A DNA stretch of 29,114 nucleotides, from assembly GCA_002731315.1 (NCBI GenBank), contig PCBG01000002.1:83449-112562 (forward strand), written 5' to 3'. Under the pieces are notes generated by a model. It saw nothing but the letters and a program-made list of their open reading frames with translations. It was not told where the DNA came from and searched no databases. The first letter of the stretch is position 1; every line of letters begins with the position of its first letter. The translations under genes and the position numbers were made by a program. Source of the stretch: Rhodospirillaceae bacterium. Lineage in GTDB: Bacteria > Pseudomonadota > Alphaproteobacteria > Puniceispirillales > Puniceispirillaceae. Positions 23,946 through 29,114 of this stretch are shown in pieces.

Positions 23946-25597
23946 AAGTCATTCCCTCGAAGCAACAAAGATGCAAAAAGAGTGATCTTGTCTTCGGCAG
24001 CTGCCAGCTCGGCCGCTGTCATAATGGTCACACCGGCGTCCAATGCGTCTGTTGTCTCGGTCCCGACATCGCCGCAAAGAAAAACGCAGTCGGGCCGCAC
24101 TGTTGCAATTGCTGCCAAATCCGCACCGGGCAATGACAGCGCCTGAAGGCCTGCAATCTGAAGCCAGCGCCGCACCATTCGTTCTGCGCCAGCCGCCCCG
24201 TCATCATCCCCCAGCAGAAGCAGGACGCGAGGGCCTTGGGCAGCAGCAGCGGCTTGGCGCAGATGTTCAACCAGCGCGGCCGGTCGGCGCACGGCGTTAA
24301 AAGCGGGAAGAGCAACCGGCACCGTCTCTGCACGCGGCTGCAATGTTACTCCAACAAGATCTACCTTGCCGCAACGCAGTGCAGTTTCGCGATATTCCGC
24401 CGCGCTGTCTGCCTGTGCCTCAATCATACCGTTTGCCAATGCAGCGCACAGCCCACCTGCCCTTTCAATCTCCTGAAAGGCAGTCCAGCCGGCGGCCGCA
24501 AGGGCGTCCGTTCGTGTTTCAAAGAAGGGCGCGCCTGCCACCGGATCCAAGGTTGTCGATAGCTGCGACTCGGCAATCATCATCGCCTGTGTCATGCGCA
24601 CAAGGCGTGCAGCGGCCGGGCTTTCACCTGTCAGCACATCATGGCCAAATCCAGCAAGTGAGTCAGCGCCGCCGATTGCACCACCCAAAAGCGCTGTGGT
24701 GGTCCGCAGCATATTCACCTCGGACTCAAGCACGGTCATCATGCGCAGGCCGCCATAACCATGTAACCTCAGCGGTGGCGTTGCGGTGCCGTCAACGCCG
24801 CAGGCGGACAAGATACCGTCCCACAGCACGCGCAGCGCACGGCATTTGATGATTCCCGCAAATGTATCCGACGGAAGCGCGACACGTGCTGACATGCGGC
24901 CGGCCATCTGCGCAGGATCAATGCCGCTTGCGGCCCCTGCCCGCAAAATCTCGGCGATGCCCGCAAGGATGAAGCCAAGCTCCTGCGCAGCTGTCAGTCC
25001 CTGATTATGGCGGGTCCAGCCATCCACCCGCATCAGATAATGGTGGGGTACGGCCCGGGATATGGCCACGCCAGCAAGGGCGCAACCGCTGACCAGACTT
25101 TCAGCCGGGTTCTGCCCTGCAAACGGATCAATGCCAAGATCAATTGTCAGTTTGTCTGACGCAATTCCACCATCCGCGGCACACCGCAGCAAGGCGGTAT
25201 AGAGAGCCTGCGGATCATCTGGCGCTTCGAACCCCAGGGTAATCGCCGAAAGGACAACTTGGTCCAGCAACCCTGCGATGCCCTCTGCCTTCGCGCCTGC
25301 AAGCGTCAGCGCTGTTGCCCCGCTGGCAAGCGCATCAAGGATGTCGGCATTTCGGCTGCCCTCTGCCATAGGCTGACTGATGTCCCAGCCATAGACCACC
25401 CGTTGAGCCGGCATGGTCGGCAGCAGCGGTCCACATTCTGCAACATCTTGAATGGCCGGATAGAACGCCGCTGTTGGAAGATTGTCCTCGTCATAGCGTG
25501 TCAGGCTGTCCACAGCAGCGCCCTTGAGGGCTTTGTCGACAATGCGTGCCCATGAAACCGGGTCGGCGGGTTCAAAATATGTCTGTGTCTCGGTCAT
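23942..25597 (-). CDS. mutA: Methylmalonyl-CoA mutase, small (beta) subunit
   Basis: A 551-residue non-catalytic partner of MutB. It has the same barrel plus B12-like layout but is shorter: [20 protein letters not shown] at the N-terminus, [30 protein letters not shown], and [29 protein letters not shown] near the middle. The C-terminal domain lacks the DxHxxG cobalamin motif (it reads [16 protein letters not shown]), as expected for the subunit that does not bind cofactor. The frame is open to 25714, but the start at 25597 ([10 protein letters not shown]) matches the family N-terminus; the ribosome binding site is weak (AAGAAAG). It is first in the mutAB unit and is divergent from the membrane glycosyltransferase gene, with 95 bases between. 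Confidence 0.93.
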   Translation of the reverse strand: MTETQTYFEPADPVSWARIVDKALKGAAVDSLTRYDEDNLPTAAFYPAIQDVAECGPLLPTMPAQRVVYGWDISQPMAEGSRNADILDALASGATALTLAGAKAEGIAGLLDQVVLSAITLGFEAPDDPQALYTALLRCAADGGIASDKLTIDLGIDPFAGQNPAESLVSGCALAGVAISRAVPHHYLMRVDGWTRHNQGLTAAQELGFILAGIAEILRAGAASGIDPAQMAGRMSARVALPSDTFAGIIKCRALRVLWDGILSACGVDGTATPPLRLHGYGGLRMMTVLESEVNMLRTTTALLGGAIGGADSLAGFGHDVLTGESPAAARLVRMTQAMMIAESQLSTTLDPVAGAPFFETRTDALAAAGWTAFQEIERAGGLCAALANGMIEAQADSAAEYRETALRCGKVDLVGVTLQPRAETVPVALPAFNAVRRPAALVEHLRQAAAAAQGPRVLLLLGDDDGAAGAERMVRRWLQIAGLQALSLPGADLAAIATVRPDCVFLCGDVGTETTDALDAGVTIMTAAELAAAEDKITLFASLLLRGNDL

Positions 25598-25692
25598 GCC
25601 GATGGGTTTCTTTCTTGCGCGGGTCAGGCTATCGTTTTGCAGCGTCGCCGGACCATTGCTGACGGCTCTGGATGGCCAGCGAAGGATACCCA

Positions 25693-27198
25693 ATGGTTGC
25701 CGCCAATGCCACACCCTATTCCCCAGCCGAAGGTGGGGGACTGCAGGCTGATCGCCTCGTCCTGCTTCTTCTCATTGGCATAGCCTGCCTGCGCAGCCTT
25801 GCCATTATCGCCACACCGCTGGAGATTGGCGTTGACGAGGCACAATACTGGCTGTGGAGTCAGCAATTTGATTTTGGCTATTTCACCAAACCGCCACTGA
25901 CCAGCTGGATTATTGGCCTGTCCCATTCGATTTTTGGACACCACCAATGGGCTGTCCGCATTCCGGCCCCGTGGCTGCATCTTGCAACCGCGCTTGTTCT
26001 GTGGCGCGCGGGGGGCTGGCTTGGCGGCCCCTCGGCTGGCCGACTCGCAGCTCTTTTGTGGTCAACCCTGCCAGCGGTAGGGCTTGGCGGATTTCTGATA
26101 TCAACCGATACACCGCTGCTGCTGTTCTGGTCGCTTGGCCTCATGATTATCATAGGTATCACTGGTGGCCACCTTGAACGGCATCGTGGCATGGTCGCCG
26201 CGGGTGCGGCGTTCGGGGCCGCCCTTATGGCAAAATATGCGGCCGTTTATGGGCTGTTGGGACTACTGATCTTTGTTCTGCTGCACCGTTTTTGGCGCGG
26301 CCATAACACTGTTTCGATTAAACAAATGGTGTTATTTTGCTTTGGCTGCATGTTATTGGCGAGCCCAAATCTGGTGTGGAATATATCACATGATTTTGCC
26401 ACGGTGCGGCATCTTGGTGAAAATGCAAACCTAACCCGCCAAAGCTATGACATCGGCAATAGCTTGGAATTTCTGGGCGCACAATTCCTGACGGCAGGGC
26501 CTTTGGCATTCGCGCTCATGCTAGGGATACTGCGGCTACACAAGCAAAGGCCGGAAACGGTGTTGTTGTTCGGCTTTTCCGTACCGGCCATGGCGATCAT
26601 CACCCTTCAGGCCTTTCTGAGCGAAGCCAACGCCAACTGGGCCCTTACCGCGATGCCGGCGCTGGTGCTGTGGCTGTCAGTCTGGGGATCGCAGATGCCA
26701 CTGTCGCGCTTGTCGCGGGTAAAGCGAAATTTGGTGCGCAGTGCCATCTTGGTGAATGGGGTGATCTGCACCATCCTCGTTGTGATCTGCTGGACCGGCC
26801 AGACGGGCCCTCTGACCCCCCATTCAGATCCTTTACGCCGGTTACGCGGTTGGCAGGCCTTGGCGGCTGATACGCAACTGGTGCTTGACGCGCACGGGGC
26901 ACAGACCGTTATCGCTGACCGACGCGCCAGCGCCGCGTTGCTAAACTGGCATCTTCATGGCCGCGATGTAGATGTTTTGGTACATGATCACGATGGCATT
27001 CCGTCAAACCATTTTGAGGCAAATCATCCCTGGACACCCCAACTAGGGCGACCCGTCGTGGTGCTGCACACCGATGATAAGCCGCCATCCATAGACGGTA
27101 TTTCATGGGATGATGACGCCACCCTGTCAGACGTGCGGATTTCCAGCAACAGGTCACGCAGTCTTTATCTGTTTACAGGTTTGGAGACAGACCAATAG
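25693..27198 (+). CDS. GT39-family (ArnT/PMT-like) polytopic membrane glycosyltransferase
   Basis: A 501-residue inner-membrane protein with about 10 hydrophobic segments in the first ~370 residues (for example LVLLLLIGIACLRSLAII, LLLFWSLGLMIIIGI, LVLWLSVWGSQM) and a soluble C-terminal part. The first periplasmic loop has the catalytic-type acidic motif GVDEAQYWLWSQQFDFGYFTKPPL, quoted in parts: VDEAQYWLW and YFTKPPLTSW. These are typical of PMT_2 (PF13231) polyprenyl-phosphate-sugar transferases, which modify lipid A, glycans or proteins on the periplasmic face. The start at ATG 25693 has GAAGGA 6-7 bases upstream; an in-frame ATG at 25672 lacks one. The acceptor is unknown. It sits alone between mutA (divergent) and mntR (convergent, 16 bases between stops). 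Confidence 0.9.
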   Translation: MVAANATPYSPAEGGGLQADRLVLLLLIGIACLRSLAIIATPLEIGVDEAQYWLWSQQFDFGYFTKPPLTSWIIGLSHSIFGHHQWAVRIPAPWLHLATALVLWRAGGWLGGPSAGRLAALLWSTLPAVGLGGFLISTDTPLLLFWSLGLMIIIGITGGHLERHRGMVAAGAAFGAALMAKYAAVYGLLGLLIFVLLHRFWRGHNTVSIKQMVLFCFGCMLLASPNLVWNISHDFATVRHLGENANLTRQSYDIGNSLEFLGAQFLTAGPLAFALMLGILRLHKQRPETVLLFGFSVPAMAIITLQAFLSEANANWALTAMPALVLWLSVWGSQMPLSRLSRVKRNLVRSAILVNGVICTILVVICWTGQTGPLTPHSDPLRRLRGWQALAADTQLVLDAHGAQTVIADRRASAALLNWHLHGRDVDVLVHDHDGIPSNHFEANHPWTPQLGRPVVVLHTDDKPPSIDGISWDDDATLSDVRISSNRSRSLYLFTGLETDQ

Positions 27199-27214
27199 AG
27201 GCTTTGGCTGCCGC

Positions 27215-27658
27215 CTATGGCTCGACGCGGCCGCGCCGGATGATCTCGGCAAATACGCGCAACGTTTCATCACTGACGTGATGTTCCACTCCTTCAGCAT
27301 CCTCCTCGGCGACACCAGCAGACACACCGATGGTCACCAGAAAATCGCGCACAATCTGATGGCGGACCTTGCTGGACTCTGCCAGCGCCTTGCCCTTGTC
27401 CGTCAGAAAAATGGATCGGTAAGGCCTAGTCTCCACCAGATCCTCGCGCTGCAGACGCTGGATGATCGCATTTACCGTCGGGCTGGTCACACCAAAGCGG
27501 GCCGCCAGATCAACGGTGCGCGCCTCACCGGTGGAACCAATCAACTCGGAGATCATCTCTACATAATCCTCGGCAACCTCTGACTGATGGGCACGGCGGA
27601 TCCTGTCGAACTTGGCTGCGCTACCAGCAATGTCTGTAGGGATGTTTTTGTCGGTCAT
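27215..27658 (-). CDS. mntR: Manganese-responsive DtxR-family transcriptional regulator
   Basis: A 147-residue metalloregulator. The N-terminal winged helix-turn-helix reads AEDYVEMISELI, TVDLAARFGVTSPTVNAIIQRLQREDLV and SIFLTDKGKALAE. The C-terminal dimer and metal-binding part has EEDAEGVEHHVSDETL, the pattern that holds Mn ligands in Gram-negative MntR proteins. It lacks the SH3 domain of full-length DtxR, which also fits MntR. The start at 27658 (MTDKNIPTD) is chosen over an open extension to 27718 that runs through AT-rich promoter-like DNA. It normally represses mntH or another Mn uptake system; no such transporter gene is within the window. It is divergent from the DUF1244 gene. Confidence 0.9.
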   Translation of the reverse strand: MTDKNIPTDIAGSAAKFDRIRRAHQSEVAEDYVEMISELIGSTGEARTVDLAARFGVTSPTVNAIIQRLQREDLVETRPYRSIFLTDKGKALAESSKVRHQIVRDFLVTIGVSAGVAEEDAEGVEHHVSDETLRVFAEIIRRGRVEP

Positions 27659-27673
27659 GTCTTTAATTTTTCT

Positions 27674-27694
27674 TGACGTCAGTGTCTTATTATA
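27674..27694 (-). promoter_or_regulatory. Candidate mntR promoter with overlapping palindrome
   Basis: On the minus strand a perfect -10 box TATAAT (27689-27694) lies about 30 bases before the mntR ATG, within an AT-rich stretch. The perfect palindrome TGACGTCA (27674-27681) falls where transcription would start, a suitable place for autoregulation. The -35 box at the proper distance is poor (TGGCTA), so the call is tentative. Confidence 0.35.
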
Positions 27695-27845
27695 AAGAAA
27701 AACAAGAAATTTAGCCACATCAAATTTTTTATAATTACTTTAAAATATTGCATGTCGGTATGCAGTTGCGCGGTGCAGGCATGTTGGATATTGTCCGCTC
27801 CACAACCACCTGGTTTGAACCAGCAGCCAGCCGGAGCAATGCCCG

Positions 27846-28145
27846 ATGAGCAAAACAACAGAAACCGCCCTCGAGGCTGCCGCATTTCGTCGCCTTGTCG
27901 GCCATCTACAAAACCGCACGGATGTGCAGAATATAGACATGATGAACCTTGCGGGGTTCTGCCGGAATTGCCTGTCCCGCTGGTACCGGGAAGAAGCCGC
28001 TGAAATGGGAATTGAGATAGAAGACAGCGCATCGCGCAAAATTGTCTATGGCATGGACTATGCCGACTGGAAGGCGAAATTCCAGACCGAGGCAAGCCCC
28101 GAGGCGCGCGCCACCTATGACAAGACGCACAAGCATCAAAGCTGA
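27846..28145 (+). CDS. DUF1244 family protein
   Basis: A 99-residue protein of unknown function, matching the DUF1244 (PF06844) family common in proteobacteria. The diagnostic cysteine motif LAGFCRNCLSRWYREEA occupies about residues 35-51. It is followed by the MGIEIEDSASRKIVYGMDYADWKAKFQ segment (parts: IVYGMDYADWKAKFQ). The length matches the family's usual ~95-105. The two cysteines three residues apart suggest metal or redox chemistry, but nothing is established. The ATG at 27846 has CCGGAG upstream. It lies 37 bases before gapR on the same strand and may be co-transcribed with it and pyrF. Confidence 0.9.
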   Translation: MSKTTETALEAAAFRRLVGHLQNRTDVQNIDMMNLAGFCRNCLSRWYREEAAEMGIEIEDSASRKIVYGMDYADWKAKFQTEASPEARATYDKTHKHQS

Positions 28146-28182
28146 TCAGCCGCTGGCGGCAGCATCTTGAAACGAAGGGAAA

Positions 28183-28443
28183 ATGGTGACAATGGCAATC
28201 ATTTCAGGTACCGGCGCAGGCGCCGAACAACTCACCCAGTTCATTGAACGGATTGAACGGCTGGAGGAGGAGAAGCGCGCCATGATGGCGGATATTCGAG
28301 ACGTCTACAGCGAAGCAAAGGCCACCGGCTTTGAGCCAAAAATCATGCGCCAACTTGTAAAAATGCGTGCCATGGACCGTGACATTCTGCAGGAGCAGGA
28401 TGAATTGCTGCAGACCTATCGCAATGCTGTTGGCCTCGTCTAG
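28183..28443 (+). CDS. gapR: GapR family nucleoid-associated protein (DUF2312)
   Basis: An 86-residue DNA-binding protein of the GapR/DUF2312 family, known from Caulobacter. There it encircles overtwisted DNA ahead of forks and RNA polymerase and stimulates type II topoisomerases. The coiled-coil core is visible: QLTQFIERIERLEEEKRAMMADI, then DVYSEAKATGFEPKIMRQLVKMRAMDRDILQEQDELL (parts: RIERLEEEK, VYSEAKATGF, LVKMRAMDRDILQEQDE). It is near the usual length (about 80-90). The ATG at 28183 follows AAGGG closely; an alternative in-frame ATG at 28192 would give a more typical MAIISGTGAG start. The gene is a marker of alphaproteobacteria and is followed 11 bases later by pyrF. Confidence 0.93.
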   Translation: MVTMAIISGTGAGAEQLTQFIERIERLEEEKRAMMADIRDVYSEAKATGFEPKIMRQLVKMRAMDRDILQEQDELLQTYRNAVGLV

Positions 28444-28454
28444 GGCCCACCAGC

Positions 28455-29114
28455 ATGACGATGGAACCTTTTGGCACCCGGCTTACCGAGGCGCTGCATA
28501 GCACTGGCACGCCGCTTTGCATGGGGATTGACCCGCATGTCGAAATGATACCGCCCTTGTTCGGCAATGCAAGCTCTGCCGGAAGCCCGGATGCCGTCAG
28601 GGCGATTGGTGATTTCGCAATGGCCTGTCTGGATGCGGCAAGGGGACGAGTGGCAGCAATCAAGCCACAGGTTGCTTTTTTTGAGGCGCATGGCCCGCAG
28701 GGGATGCAGGTGCTCGCCGAATTGCAGCGCGCGGCAGTTGATGCGGGCATTCTGGTGGTCATTGATGCCAAACGCGGTGATATCGGCAGCACCTCCAAAG
28801 CCTATGCCGAAGCGTGGATCGGGCATGATGCACCTTTTCCCTCGGATGCCCTGACGGTCAATCCGTATCTGGGAATTGATACGCTGGAGCCGTTCCTAGA
28901 TCGTGCGGATATGCAGGCCGCCGGTCTTTTTGTTCTTGTGCGTACGAGCAATCCAGGAGCTGGCGATTTACAGGATCTGAAGGTCGACGGGCTGCCCGTC
29001 TTTACCCGACTTGCTAAAAGGCTGGCGCCTATAGCTGCCACGCGCAAGGGGGTTCATGGATGGTCATCTATCGGCATTGTCGTAGGCGCAACCTGGCCGG
29101 AAGAGGCAGCCGGC
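28455..29114 (+). CDS. pyrF: Orotidine 5'-phosphate decarboxylase, type 2 (3' end outside window)
   Basis: The first 220 residues of an OMP decarboxylase, the enzyme that makes UMP in the last step of pyrimidine synthesis. The active-site loop IDAKRGDIGSTSKAYAEAW (near residue 98) is the type 2 PyrF signature (DAKRGDIGST). Upstream, LCMGIDPH (about 21-28) and IKPQVAFFEAHGPQGM fit the same subfamily, and VNPYLGIDTLEPF and FVLVRTSNPG follow as expected. The type 2 enzyme is normally about 270 residues, so roughly 50 C-terminal residues lie beyond the window. The ATG at 28455 lies 11 bases after the gapR stop, without a strong ribosome binding site, so coupling to gapR is likely. Confidence 0.92.
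   Translation, partial: MTMEPFGTRLTEALHSTGTPLCMGIDPHVEMIPPLFGNASSAGSPDAVRAIGDFAMACLDAARGRVAAIKPQVAFFEAHGPQGMQVLAELQRAAVDAGILVVIDAKRGDIGSTSKAYAEAWIGHDAPFPSDALTVNPYLGIDTLEPFLDRADMQAAGLFVLVRTSNPGAGDLQDLKVDGLPVFTRLAKRLAPIAATRKGVHGWSSIGIVVGATWPEEAAG

Noticed and set aside
28149..28160. GCCGC-TG-GCGGC hairpin between the DUF1244 gene and gapR, considered as a terminator.
   Set aside because: Five-base stem, two-base loop and no T-tract; the genes look co-transcribed.
1..29114. Search for tRNA genes, CRISPR arrays, insertion sequences, attachment sites and phage or defence genes.
   Set aside because: No tRNA-like cloverleaf sequence, regularly spaced repeats, transposase or integrase motif, or defence-type domain was seen by eye. 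A covariance-model scan would be needed to exclude small RNAs.

Overview
The window looks like chromosomal DNA from a GC-rich (about 58-60% by eye) aerobic alphaproteobacterium. The GapR (DUF2312) and DUF1244 genes, the SufE and MntR types, the two-subunit methylmalonyl-CoA mutase and the density of catabolic genes for methylated amines and purines all fit this. A marine group such as SAR116 or a relative would be consistent, but that is a guess from gene content. I see no tRNA, rRNA, CRISPR array, phage or insertion sequence.

Layout. (1) 1-4147: purine catabolism. On the minus strand are uraH (5-hydroxyisourate hydrolase), xdhA and the start of xdhB (xanthine dehydrogenase). Divergent from them are uraD (OHCU decarboxylase) and an FAD-linked 2-hydroxyacid dehydrogenase. 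No urate oxidase lies in the window. (2) 4242-5741: mmsA, CoA-acylating methylmalonate-semialdehyde dehydrogenase. (3) 5825-6575: a decayed mttB-family trimethylamine/quaternary-amine methyltransferase gene, with a frameshift, a nonsense codon and a large internal deletion. (4) 6801-13244: five tightly packed plus-strand genes that read as a complete gamma-butyrobetaine/crotonobetaine/L-carnitine to glycine betaine pathway. They are a beta-keto acid cleavage enzyme, an L-carnitine dehydrogenase fused to betainyl-CoA thioesterase, an acyl-CoA dehydrogenase, an ADP-forming acyl-CoA ligase and a CaiD-like hydratase. (5) 13258-16570: an Ldh2-family dehydrogenase and a class II aldolase on the minus strand, divergent from a betaine-aldehyde/trimethylaminobutyraldehyde-type dehydrogenase. 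(6) 16601-21735: mixed genes: a GT4 glycosyltransferase, an Lrp/AsnC regulator, two RNA methyltransferase-like genes, a GlxA/GbdR/CdhR-type AraC regulator and sufE. (7) 21780-25597: mutA-mutB. (8) 25693-29114: a GT39 membrane glycosyltransferase, mntR, a DUF1244 gene, gapR and the start of a type 2 pyrF.

How the genes fit together. The betaine-aldehyde-type dehydrogenase could form gamma-butyrobetaine from trimethylaminobutyraldehyde. The ligase, acyl-CoA dehydrogenase and hydratase would then take gamma-butyrobetaine to carnitinyl-CoA/carnitine. Carnitine dehydrogenase, cleavage enzyme and thioesterase would give acetoacetate and glycine betaine. The GbdR/CdhR-like activator at 20314 is the natural candidate to sense betaine or carnitine. 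MmsA with MutAB would carry valine and propionyl-type carbon to succinyl-CoA. These links are inference from gene identity and order; the family calls rest on motifs visible in the translations.
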